From JAERML01 sp035687895 (lineage in GTDB: Bacteria; Bacteroidota; Ignavibacteria; UBA10030; UBA6906), in assembly GCA_035687895.1 (NCBI GenBank), contig DASRUE010000261.1, positions 1 to 17,663 of the forward strand: a stretch of 17,663 nt of DNA. Direction: 5' to 3'. Both the position numbers and the translations under genes were made by a program. Numbering within the stretch: position 1 is the first letter of the stretch; the number at the start of each line of letters is the position of its first letter. The notes under the pieces were generated by a model. The model was not told the DNA's origin, did no database searches, and saw nothing but the letters and a program-made list of their open reading frames with translations. Positions 1 through 8,054 of this stretch are shown one piece after another.

Positions 1-1366
<1,366 letters not shown>

Positions 1367-1532
1367 AAGTTCTATTCAAACTTTCAAACGTCTAGTTTGA
1401 TGCTTGGCGTCATTACTTGCATGTTGCAAGATACTTAGCCAAGGTTTCACTCTTGCTAAGATTGACTAATGGCTATGCACACTAATTTTCAAAGAACAAC
1501 ACTCTTAAGCGCAACACGCCGTTGTATTGGCG
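1367..1532 (-). other. 16S leader RNA region with local hairpins
   Basis: This is the stretch between the nearer rRNA promoter and the mature 16S 5' end. It holds no gene. It contains a boxA-like site (separate entry) and several short inverted repeats: 1384-1389 with 1395-1400, 1403-1408 with 1438-1443, and, nested in the latter, 1416-1421 with 1425-1430. Such nested pairing in a pre-16S leader usually takes part in folding and RNase III processing of the precursor. The partner strand for the processing stem would lie beyond the missing 3' end of 16S and cannot be checked here. Confidence 0.6.
1488..1498 (-). promoter_or_regulatory. boxA-like antitermination site in the rRNA leader
   Basis: Read on the minus strand the site is TGTTCTTTGAA, followed by AAATTAG. 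It closely matches the boxA element (consensus near YGYTCTTTRA) bound by NusB/NusE to protect rRNA transcripts from Rho. It lies about 120 nt upstream of the 16S 5' end and downstream of both promoters, the normal position. The sequence match is direct; function is assigned by family knowledge. Confidence 0.7.
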
Positions 1533-1539
1533 GGCTTTA

Positions 1540-1568
1540 AATATAGCAAAGAAACGCTGTTAAGTCAA
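1540..1568 (-). promoter_or_regulatory. rRNA promoter P2 (sigma-70 type)
   Basis: On the minus strand a -35 hexamer TTGACT (1563-1568) is separated by 17 bp from a -10 hexamer TATATT (1540-1545). Transcription would start near 1533, giving a leader of about 165 nt before 16S. An A/T-rich tract lies just upstream (1570-1600), where an UP element would be expected. Hexamers and spacer are identical in form to the upstream copy at 1636-1664. Confidence 0.8.
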
Positions 1569-1635
1569 GAACTAATTGGGAGTTTCTAACTTTTTCCTTG
1601 CAGCTTAATGCGCGGACCTATTGAAGGTGGATGTC

Positions 1636-1664
1636 AATATACGAGACCTGGATATAAGAGTCAA
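1636..1664 (-). promoter_or_regulatory. rRNA promoter P1 (sigma-70 type), abutting pfkA
   Basis: A second TTGACT (1659-1664), 17-bp spacer, TATATT (1636-1641) array on the minus strand, 96 bp upstream of P2 with the same hexamers and spacing. The -35 box begins 3 bp after the pfkA stop codon. Predicted start is near 1629. Tandem P1/P2 promoters are the usual design of rRNA operons, which supports both calls. No terminator was seen between pfkA and P1, so pfkA transcripts may read into the rRNA leader. Confidence 0.75.
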
Positions 1665-1667
1665 GCT

Positions 1668-2633
1668 CTACGTCGAGAGAATCGCTGCAAGCTTCCACAA
1701 CCCCTTGTCTATGGTCTTGCGATTCGTCCACGTTTCTTTCAATGGCGTAAATGATATCTTCCCGTGAATTTCTCCCACCATTACGCCGGTTTGCCCTTCA
1801 ATCAGCGACTCCACGGCAGCAACTCCCAACCGACTTGCCAATAGTCTATCTCTCGCCGTCGGACTCCCCCCACGCTGGATATGTCCAAGAACGCATACTC
1901 TGTAATCATATCCCGCAGCGTCCTTTATCTTTTCTGCAAGGCTAAAGGCCCCACCCTCTTTCTCACCTTCTGCCACGATAATTATGGCACTCGACTTTAG
2001 TTGCTTAGATGCTTCGAGCTCTTCCTTCAATTCCTGGATGTTCGTATGCGCTTCAGGAATCGCTATGTGTTCCGAACCGCTCGAGATGCCGACATCAAGG
2101 GCGATGAACCCAGCGTCGCGGCCCATCACTTCCACATAGAACAACCGATCATGTGACGCGGCAGTATCACGGATCTTGTCAATGGCCTCCATCGCGGTAT
2201 TGACGGCGGTGTCATACCCGATGGTGTAGTCCGTCCCATAAAGATCATTATCTATGGTTCCCGGAACACCCACGATTGCAATGGCGTGCTCCTCACTCAG
2301 TTTCACAGCTCCCTCAAAGGTACCATCTCCGCCAATTGCCACCAACCCCTCAATGCCCGCGTCGCGTAAATGCTTGGCTGCCTCAGTGCGCCCCTCGTTT
2401 GTCCGGAAGTGCTCGGAACGTGCTGTTCGAAGAATCGTTCCCCCGCGCTGAATGATGTTGGAGACCGAACGAGCCTGGAGATCCACAAACCTGCCCTGGA
2501 TCATCCCCTCGTACCCATACTGGATGCCCACAACCTCGCAGCCATTATAAATGCCGCTTCGCACGACGGCCCGGACACATGCATTCATTCCCGGAGCATC
2601 CCCTCCGCTGGTGAACACACCAATTTTCTTCAT
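1668..2633 (-). CDS. pfkA: ATP-dependent 6-phosphofructokinase
   Basis: Phosphorylates fructose 6-phosphate to fructose 1,6-bisphosphate, the committed step of glycolysis, in the cytoplasm. The 321-residue protein has the normal length for a bacterial PfkA. Visible motifs are the N-terminal ATP loop GGDAPGMN (10-17), GGDG (101-104), the catalytic PGTIDND (124-130, Asp128 as base), MGRDAG (170-175) and HIQRGGSP near residue 252. Gly at GGDG and Gly in PGTIDND are the ATP-enzyme signature; pyrophosphate-dependent enzymes carry Asp and Lys there. The ATG at 2633 begins directly with the conserved MKKIGVFTSGGD, so the start is secure even though no Shine-Dalgarno site is visible. It is divergent from the LeuT-type symporter and lies directly upstream of the rRNA promoters. 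Confidence 0.97.
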   Translation of the reverse strand: MKKIGVFTSGGDAPGMNACVRAVVRSGIYNGCEVVGIQYGYEGMIQGRFVDLQARSVSNIIQRGGTILRTARSEHFRTNEGRTEAAKHLRDAGIEGLVAIGGDGTFEGAVKLSEEHAIAIVGVPGTIDNDLYGTDYTIGYDTAVNTAMEAIDKIRDTAASHDRLFYVEVMGRDAGFIALDVGISSGSEHIAIPEAHTNIQELKEELEASKQLKSSAIIIVAEGEKEGGAFSLAEKIKDAAGYDYRVCVLGHIQRGGSPTARDRLLASRLGVAAVESLIEGQTGVMVGEIHGKISFTPLKETWTNRKTIDKGLWKLAAILST

Positions 2634-2672
2634 GATTCGTAATGATCAAGTGAAAACGCTGTTTGGGTTTTC

Positions 2673-2701
2673 AATGTATTCAAGCCTCCCCTCAAAGTCA
2701 A
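2673..2701 (-). promoter_or_regulatory. Promoter of pfkA
   Basis: Minus-strand TTGACT (2696-2701), 17-bp spacer, TACATT (2673-2678). Predicted transcription start is near 2666, giving a short leader of about 32 nt before the pfkA ATG at 2633. It follows the same hexamer pattern as the rRNA promoters. Confidence 0.65.
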
Positions 2702-2730
2702 CGAATCACCCCATGCGCCAACTTCTCGTT

Positions 2731-2758
2731 TTGACATCTACCCTTTTTTTGTTATACT
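2731..2758 (+). promoter_or_regulatory. Promoter of the LeuT-type symporter
   Basis: Plus-strand TTGACA (2731-2736), 16-bp spacer with a run of seven T, TATACT (2753-2758): nearly perfect sigma-70 consensus. Predicted start is near 2765, about 209 nt before the symporter ATG. This is an unusually long leader for the window. The -35 boxes of this and the divergent pfkA promoter are 29 bp apart. Confidence 0.75.
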
Positions 2759-2764
2759 CATTCT

Positions 2765-2973
2765 CATAGTTCATCGCCACACCACAGAGAGTCGGCCATC
2801 ATATCTTGTTCAGCATCAGGAGGATGTGCACTCCTCGACACTATCTCTCGATTCCATCCTTGTGTTTACTTACCAACGGTTACTCCATTTCTTCACTTCT
2901 GATGACGTCGCACATGATTTCTTCACAAGTGCAATGACTCTTCGTACGGTACAACACTAAAAGAAAGGAGCCT
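2765..2973 (+). other. Long 5' leader of the symporter mRNA
   Basis: About 209 nt between the predicted transcription start and the symporter ATG. No recognised riboswitch was found: the glycine aptamer core motifs are absent. An AGGAGG (2818-2823) lies inside it. That segment can pair in two mutually exclusive ways: AGGAG (2818-2822) with CTCCT (2831-2835), or AGGATG (2821-2826) with CATCCT (2855-2860). Small reading frames start beside it but with unsuitable spacing. The true start site of the symporter has its own AAAGGAG at 2964-2970, 3 nt from the ATG. Confidence 0.45.
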
Positions 2974-4644
2974 ATGTCTTCATCGAAAGAAGCCTGGGGA
3001 TCGCGCGTAGGGCTGGTCCTCGCCATGGCTGGCAATGCCGTCGGCTTAGGAAATTTTCTTCGGTTTCCTGTCCAAGCTATAAACAATGGAGGGGGTGCTT
3101 TCATCATTCCCTACCTCGTATCATTTCTCCTTATGGGGATTCCTCTTCTCTGGATTGAATGGTCCATGGGACGGTTTGGAGGAAAATCTGGTAACCACTC
3201 CACCCCTTACATTCTGGATTCCATGGCCAAAGCGCGATGGTTCAAGTACTTCGGTGTGTTTGGCATCTGGACGAACCTCGCCGTCGCAGCATACTACTGC
3301 TACATCGAATCATGGACGATGTCGTACGTGATGCACTCGATCGGACGGACTTTCGATGGAATGACGCAGATTCAGGTCGCTGATTTTTTCCGGCAGTATG
3401 TCGACATCACTGTCACCACAACCGGTATTCCTTACGAAGCAGTCATATTTTACATCCTGTGTTTGTTCTTAAACACGTGGATTCTTTCGCGCGGACTTAG
3501 TGGTGGCGTGGAAAGAACCGCCAAAATCGGGATGCCCCTCCTCATCTTATTTGGAATCTTTCTCGCGATACGGGGACTCACGCTCGGCACCTCAGGCGCC
3601 TCCGAAGCGCACCCTGATGCAAATGCCTGGGCGGGGATCAACTTCCTGTGGGAACCACAATTCGACTCTCTCTGGAATCCAAAGGTTTGGCTCGCAGCCG
3701 CCGGACAGATTTTCTTCACGCTCTCCGTCGGTATGGGGACAATCCATTGCTATGCGGCATATGTCAAAGCAAAGGATGATGTCGCGCTGAATGCCATGTC
3801 GGCCGGATGGATGAATGAATTCGTGGAGGTGGTGCTTGGCAGTCTGATCGTCATTCCGATTGCGGCTGGATACCTCGGCTTGAATTGGGTCAAAGAGAAC
3901 GCCGGATTCGGGATGGCATTCCAGACCATGCCATTTTTGTTCGAGAACTGGGGGCCGTTCCTCGCAACGCTCGCCGGAGTCTTCTGGTTCGGACTCCTTT
4001 TTTTCGCGGGAATCACCTCCTCCCTCGCTATGGGAACACCATGGATGGGATTCATGGAGGATGAGTTCAAGTGGGGAAGAAAGAAGTCGGCTTGGTCGTT
4101 TGGATTTATCGTGCTCGTCCTCGGCCTGCCGACGGTGTTCCTCTTCAACTACGGCGTCTTCGATGAGTATGACTACTGGGCCGGCACGGTGTCCCTCGTC
4201 ATTTTTGCACTCGCCGAGTCCGTCCTATTCGCCTGGGTTTTTGGAATTGACAAGGGATGGAAGGAATTGACGACTGGCGCAGACATGAAAGTACCTGACT
4301 TCTATAAGTTCGTGATCAAGTACGTTACTCCGGTGTTTCTCCTGTTTGTCTTCATCGGATCAGTTTTCTCTCCCCTGAATGGCGATTGGACGGGGGCACT
4401 CTCAAGCCTAATGAACGGTCAAGGTTGGGCACTGGACAATGGCTCTATTATCCGTCAGCTTTTCAATTCCGGATTGCGTGAACAAATCGCGGCCGCAACT
4501 GACCCTTTGCAAAAAGCCACCCTCGAAGAGCGCCTCGCTTATATTGAAGGCGCTCGAATCCTCCTCAGCGCGGTGTTCCTCGGGATCTGTTATCTGGTAT
4601 ATCTCGCGTATAGAAAGAGAAAATTGGAAGGGAGGCCCGCATGA
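2974..4644 (+). CDS. Sodium-dependent amino-acid symporter, LeuT/NSS (SNF) family
   Basis: Inner-membrane secondary transporter expected to import small neutral or hydrophobic amino acids with sodium. The N-terminus is almost collinear with LeuT of Aquifex: the unwound TM1 segment AGNAVGLGN (19-27) and the gate residue Arg30 fall at the same numbers, and TM6 carries FTLSVG, equivalent to the substrate and Na1 residues Phe253/Thr254/Ser256. The segment NEFVE keeps the Glu equivalent to LeuT Glu290, so transport should not need chloride. DEYDYWAGT in TM10 supplies the extracellular gate Asp. At 556 residues it is about 40 longer than LeuT, mainly through a polar helical stretch between TM11 and TM12 (about 482-525). 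A good AAAGGAG precedes the ATG. Its stop overlaps the next small gene by 4 bp, suggesting a two-subunit system. Exact substrate is unknown; methionine/alanine or leucine-type substrates are plausible. Confidence 0.93.
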   Translation: MSSSKEAWGSRVGLVLAMAGNAVGLGNFLRFPVQAINNGGGAFIIPYLVSFLLMGIPLLWIEWSMGRFGGKSGNHSTPYILDSMAKARWFKYFGVFGIWTNLAVAAYYCYIESWTMSYVMHSIGRTFDGMTQIQVADFFRQYVDITVTTTGIPYEAVIFYILCLFLNTWILSRGLSGGVERTAKIGMPLLILFGIFLAIRGLTLGTSGASEAHPDANAWAGINFLWEPQFDSLWNPKVWLAAAGQIFFTLSVGMGTIHCYAAYVKAKDDVALNAMSAGWMNEFVEVVLGSLIVIPIAAGYLGLNWVKENAGFGMAFQTMPFLFENWGPFLATLAGVFWFGLLFFAGITSSLAMGTPWMGFMEDEFKWGRKKSAWSFGFIVLVLGLPTVFLFNYGVFDEYDYWAGTVSLVIFALAESVLFAWVFGIDKGWKELTTGADMKVPDFYKFVIKYVTPVFLLFVFIGSVFSPLNGDWTGALSSLMNGQGWALDNGSIIRQLFNSGLREQIAAATDPLQKATLEERLAYIEGARILLSAVFLGICYLVYLAYRKRKLEGRPA

Positions 4645-4757
4645 CTGCAGTAGCAATTCTTACGATGATAACGACAATGGGAATCGTAACGGGATTCGCC
4701 GTCTACTTCTTCTTTAAGGTCCTCAGTACACCACCAAAGAAGGACGGGGAAGAGTAG
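4641..4757 (+). CDS. 38-residue single-span membrane peptide, MetS/MaAIMP-like small subunit
   Basis: A short gene whose ATG overlaps the symporter stop as ATGA (4641-4644), a classic sign of translational coupling. The product has one hydrophobic span (about residues 3-28, rich in Val, Ile, Gly, Phe) and a short charged tail ending PPKKDGEE. Size, position directly behind an NSS transporter, and a start of the type M-T/S-x-x-A-I recall the small subunits of methionine/alanine importers (MetS of the Corynebacterium MetPS system; Pfam MaAIMP_sms). In MetPS the small subunit is needed for uptake. The coding sequence and overlap are seen directly; family membership is inferred from context and general character, without a search. 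An internal Met at residue 9 or 13 could also serve as start but would truncate the membrane span. Confidence 0.75.
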   Translation: MTAVAILTMITTMGIVTGFAVYFFFKVLSTPPKKDGEE

Positions 4758-4780
4758 CACACGTTGGTTTCCTTTCACGT

Positions 4781-4823
4781 CAGAAGCCATCCCGACAAAG
4801 TCAGGATGGGCTTCTTTCTTTTG
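4781..4823 (+). terminator. Rho-independent terminator after the symporter genes
   Basis: AGAAGCC-ATCC (4783-4792) pairs with GGAT-GGGCTTCT (4804-4815), with one bulged G and a further GAC/GTC in the loop, followed by a T-rich run to 4822. It lies 25 bp after the small subunit stop and before the convergent end of surE. Read on the minus strand the hairpin is kept but the following bases are not T-rich, so its effect on surE transcription would be weaker. Confidence 0.8.
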
Positions 4824-4840
4824 CAATTGATGAATCGCCG

Positions 4841-5629
4841 TTATCGAAGCTGATCAATATGCCAATTCTTCATTCGCTCCAGCATTGCCCGGTCGGTCAG
4901 GTCATAGTGGATAGGGGTGACAGATATATAGTTGTTCCTTATTGCCACCTGGTCCGCGTCGAGCTCGGTATCAGTGACGTTCATCTTGCCCGTCAACCAG
5001 AAATATTCTCTGTTGGCAGGGTCGCGACGTACGTCAAACGTATCATCCCATGAGGACTTCCCTTGCTTCGTCAACATGATTCCCTTGATCTCATGCTCGG
5101 GAACCGCGGGAACGTTAACATTCAGCAGTGTCCCTTCCGGAAGGCCGTGCCTCGCAACAAGAAGCGCAAGCTTGACTGCAAACTTTGCGGCATAGGAAAA
5201 GTCCGGCTCTTGATACGTCGTCAGCGAGACTGCAATGGAAGGAATGCCCAGCACCGTTCCCTCTGTTGCTGCCGACACAGTGCCGGAGTAGATGATGTTG
5301 ATTGCGGTATTGGATCCATGATTGATGCCCGAGATGATCATGTCGGGTTTGGATTTCATCAAAAAACGGACTCCCAGTTTCACCGCGTCGGCGGGTGTCC
5401 CCTCCACTGCGTAGCCGAACACCTCGTCGTTTTTCCGGAACGGCACCGCCCTGAGGGGATAGTTCACCGTGATTGCATGACCCACGGCGCTCTGCTGTTT
5501 GTCCGGCGCAACCACTGTGACGTTGGCGATCTTCTTGACCTCCTGCACCAGCGCAAAAATACCCGGCGCATCGATGCCGTCGTCGTTGGAGATGAGGATG
5601 TTCAGTGGTGCCGAAGATTCCGGAGACAT
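4841..5629 (-). CDS. surE: 5'/3'-nucleotidase SurE
   Basis: Metal-dependent phosphatase acting on nucleoside monophosphates, linked to stationary-phase survival. The 262-residue protein shows the SurE landmarks: SNDDGIDAPG (14-23) with the metal-binding Asp pair, APDKQQSAVGH (41-51), GTPADAVKLG (78-86), and SGINHGSN (100-107) followed by YSGTVSAATEG. Start ATG at 5629 lies 2 nt after the panB stop, so translation is probably coupled to panB. It is the last gene of the long minus-strand run and faces the terminator of the symporter operon. All catalytic motifs appear intact. Confidence 0.97.
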   Translation of the reverse strand: MSPESSAPLNILISNDDGIDAPGIFALVQEVKKIANVTVVAPDKQQSAVGHAITVNYPLRAVPFRKNDEVFGYAVEGTPADAVKLGVRFLMKSKPDMIISGINHGSNTAINIIYSGTVSAATEGTVLGIPSIAVSLTTYQEPDFSYAAKFAVKLALLVARHGLPEGTLLNVNVPAVPEHEIKGIMLTKQGKSSWDDTFDVRRDPANREYFWLTGKMNVTDTELDADQVAIRNNYISVTPIHYDLTDRAMLERMKNWHIDQLR

Positions 5630-5631
5630 CG

Positions 5632-6468
5632 TCAGTAACTCTCTTTCATCGTGGGGAAGCGCTGCTCTTTCACATCGTCGATATATTGTGTAAAGGCACT
5701 CCGCATCGTTTGCGCGAGCTCCGCATACCTTCGAACGAACCGCGGCTTGAATTCTTCGGTCAGCCCGAGCATATCATACACGACCAACACCTGCCCATCG
5801 CAGTGCGGACCTGCACCAATGCCAATCGTCGGTACGGAAATAGATCGTGTGACTTTTTTCGCCAGGGAAGCGGGTATCTTTTCCAGTACGATGGCAAACA
5901 CTCCCGCATCTGCAAGTACCTTCGCATCACGCAGCACCTGCGCTGCTTCCTCCTTGTCCTGCGCACGCACTTCGTACGTGCCAAATTTGTTGATGGCCTG
6001 CGGCGTCAGTCCCAGATGACCCATCACCGGAATGCCAATCTTGACGAGATGCCTGACGACGTCGGCGATATACGCTCCACCCTCCAGCTTCACTGCTCCA
6101 ACACCCACCTCCTTCATCACCCGTCCGCAGTTCCGCACCGCTTCATCAACGCTGTTCTGATATGACATGAATGGCATATCCACCACGATCAATGCATTCC
6201 TTACCGCGCGCTTGACTGCCTTGGCGTGGTAAATCATGTCGTCCACCGTTACGGGAAGTGTCGTCTCGTGCCCCTGCACAACGTTGGCCAGGGAGTCACC
6301 GACAAGAATGATGTCGGTTCCCACTTGATCGAGGTACTTGGCAACAAGAAAATCATAACCGGTGAGCATGGCAATCTTCTCGCCCGTCTTCTTCATCGTC
6401 ATGACTGTCTTCGTCGTAACAACCCTCGGCCGGGTGGTCGACTTAACGCGTGTGGATGATTTCGGCAT
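5632..6468 (-). CDS. panB: 3-methyl-2-oxobutanoate hydroxymethyltransferase
   Basis: Forms ketopantoate from 2-oxoisovalerate and methylenetetrahydrofolate, the first committed step of pantothenate and CoA synthesis. From the chosen start (ATG at 6468) the protein has 278 residues, close to the family norm of about 265-280. Motifs: GEKIAMLTGYD (29-39), metal-binding GDS (57-59) and VVDMPF with Asp97, VKLEGG (126-131), GHLGLTPQ (150-157), VLEKIP with catalytic Glu196, and GIGAGPHCDGQ (216-226). The frame stays open to 6573, but a longer start would bury 130 bp in lipM and adds residues with no family counterpart. The start used still overlaps lipM by 26 bp and has no clear ribosome site. No panC or panD is present in the window. 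Confidence 0.93.
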   Translation of the reverse strand: MPKSSTRVKSTTRPRVVTTKTVMTMKKTGEKIAMLTGYDFLVAKYLDQVGTDIILVGDSLANVVQGHETTLPVTVDDMIYHAKAVKRAVRNALIVVDMPFMSYQNSVDEAVRNCGRVMKEVGVGAVKLEGGAYIADVVRHLVKIGIPVMGHLGLTPQAINKFGTYEVRAQDKEEAAQVLRDAKVLADAGVFAIVLEKIPASLAKKVTRSISVPTIGIGAGPHCDGQVLVVYDMLGLTEEFKPRFVRRYAELAQTMRSAFTQYIDDVKEQRFPTMKESY

Positions 6469-7243
6469 TGCGCATGTCGTGATTGATTTCGGATTCAGTG
6501 AATTCGGTGAGTGTGATACCCCAGTCCTCTTCAAATCCTCTCCGGATGCACAGAGCAAGACTGTCAAGGTCAAGCTCCGTTCCGCTCAGGGAGGCCAGGT
6601 CTGCTGTCTTGGTTCGAAGCTCGTCGCTGATTCGCTTCTTCGTCGCCGCATCATCGAGCGCCAGGTAGTCTGCGAGTCGTTGATGCGCGGGTCCGCAGAG
6701 GATCGAGCCATGCTGGAGAATAACATCCTGCTCGCCGTCACTATACCGACGTTGCGCGCTGCCGACCAGCTTGCGGCCCTCGTACTCAATCTCATAACGT
6801 GCGGAGCTCGTAAAGCAAGGTATACTGGAGGCATGCCTGTACACCTCGGCAAAGTTCGGTTGCAGTCTCTGAAGCGTAACATCGACACCAAACATTTGCA
6901 GTCCTCTCACCAGTGCCCTACTGATATCGTTGTAGACTTGCAGCACGCCCGAACGGCCTGCTCCCATAACAATAGAGTAGGTCAGCTCCTGCGCATGGAG
7001 AATCGCCCGCCCACCCGTTGGGCGACGCACAATATCGATCCCGTCCTGATCGCACTTCCTTGAGTCGATATCTGCGGCATTCTGGTTATATCCGAGGGAA
7101 ATCGCCCACGGTTTCCATTGGTAGAGGCGCAGCGTTGGTGCACCGGTACCTGCAAGCAACTCCAGCGCAAGCTTCTCATCGCATCCCATGTTGAACGCGC
7201 CTGACCTGACACCGCTGTTCATGAATCGCCAGGTGGAAACCAT
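6443..7243 (-). CDS. lipM: LipM-type octanoyltransferase / lipoate-protein ligase family protein
   Basis: Member of the BPL/LplA/LipB fold, expected to transfer octanoyl (or lipoyl) groups to carrier proteins for lipoate cofactor formation. The 266-residue protein shows RRPTGGRAILH (73-83) followed by ELTYS, the pattern of LipM/LipL enzymes rather than LplA. A cysteine at 143 in PCFTSS sits where the LipM nucleophile is found, then GRKLVGSAQRR (156-166) with the conserved Lys, and ILQHGSI. The ATG at 7243 follows the lpxA stop by 10 nt with little Shine-Dalgarno signal, which suggests coupling. No lipA, gcvH or lipoyl-domain gene is in view, so octanoyltransferase versus salvage ligase rests on motif reading only. 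Confidence 0.85.
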   Translation of the reverse strand: MVSTWRFMNSGVRSGAFNMGCDEKLALELLAGTGAPTLRLYQWKPWAISLGYNQNAADIDSRKCDQDGIDIVRRPTGGRAILHAQELTYSIVMGAGRSGVLQVYNDISRALVRGLQMFGVDVTLQRLQPNFAEVYRHASSIPCFTSSARYEIEYEGRKLVGSAQRRYSDGEQDVILQHGSILCGPAHQRLADYLALDDAATKKRISDELRTKTADLASLSGTELDLDSLALCIRRGFEEDWGITLTEFTESEINHDMRNAEIIHTR

Positions 7244-7253
7244 TCAATGCTCA

Positions 7254-8054
7254 CTATGCTGAGGGTCGTGGTCCACCAATAATGCCTCTCTTACTGTTGG
7301 CGATGAACGCGAGAACGTTCTGCACTTCCGGGAACGCTGTGAGTGATGCGTCTTCCTTGATCTTTGCAACGGCCTGAGAGACGTTCAGCTTCGAATTGTA
7401 GATCCACTGATATGCCTTGTCCAGAGCCGCAATCGCTTCTGGAGAGAAACCTCTCCGCCGAAGACCGACGGAGTTGAGCCCTTGGAACACGAGCGGTTCT
7501 TTTCCTGCGAGAATATAGGGGGGAACATCCTTCGGCACTCGCAACCCGCCACCAATCATGGTATGGGCACCGATGTGTACAAACTGATGCACCGGCGTGA
7601 TACCGCCGATGATCGCATAATCCGCCACATGACAGTGGCCCGCAAGCATCGCTGCGTTGGACATGATGATGTGACGCCCGAGAACGCAGTCGTGTGCAAT
7701 GTGGACGTACCCCATCAGGTAGTTGTCAGACCCAATGACGGTCCGTCCATTTCCTCCCGTACCACGGTGCAGCGTCGCATACTCACGTACCACCGTGCGA
7801 TCACCGACTTCACATGTGGTTTTTTCGCCCGCGTACTTCAAATCTTGCGGTGCATGGCCAACGATCGCGCCATGGTGAATCTTGCACTCTTTACCAATGC
7901 GGGCTCCTGTCGCGATAAGGGCGTTGGATGCAACGGTCGTGCCGTCACCGATGACAGCCTCCTCTTCAACTACAGTGAATGGGCCGATGGATACATTCAC
8001 GCCAAGGTGCGCCTTGGGGCTGACCTGTGCACGGGAATCAATGAGGGTGCTCAT
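7254..8054 (-). CDS. lpxA: Acyl-ACP--UDP-N-acetylglucosamine O-acyltransferase
   Basis: Adds a 3-hydroxyacyl chain to UDP-GlcNAc, the first step of lipid A synthesis. The 266-residue protein is a left-handed beta-helix with many hexapeptide repeats (about 1-185) and a helical tail. Catalytic His121 lies in HIAHDC (E. coli His125), and GGITPVHQF (150-158), DVPPY (176-180) and GLRRRGF (197-203) are intact. The residue equivalent to the acyl-chain ruler Gly173 of E. coli is Gly169 here, so a long chain (C14 or more) is expected. The ATG at 8054 begins MSTLID; the frame is open 105 bp further up, but those residues (Cys-rich) do not resemble any LpxA. It is separated from lpxC-fabZ by 4.3 kb, and a possible promoter lies upstream. 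Confidence 0.95.
   Translation of the reverse strand: MSTLIDSRAQVSPKAHLGVNVSIGPFTVVEEEAVIGDGTTVASNALIATGARIGKECKIHHGAIVGHAPQDLKYAGEKTTCEVGDRTVVREYATLHRGTGGNGRTVIGSDNYLMGYVHIAHDCVLGRHIIMSNAAMLAGHCHVADYAIIGGITPVHQFVHIGAHTMIGGGLRVPKDVPPYILAGKEPLVFQGLNSVGLRRRGFSPEAIAALDKAYQWIYNSKLNVSQAVAKIKEDASLTAFPEVQNVLAFIANSKRGIIGGPRPSA

Noticed and set aside
2824..2960. Short frames in the symporter leader beside AGGAGG (ATG at 2824, 37 codons; GTG at 2826, 44 codons)
   Set aside because: The AGGAGG is 0 or 2 nt from these starts, too close for initiation, and the products show no recognisable character. Kept only as part of the leader observation.
2765..2973. Glycine riboswitch upstream of the amino-acid symporter
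   Set aside because: The conserved glycine aptamer core segments are not present, and no other aptamer class was recognised.
6469..6573. N-terminal extension of panB by 35 residues
   Set aside because: Would overlap lipM by 131 bp and adds sequence unlike any PanB; the ATG at 6468 gives the family length.
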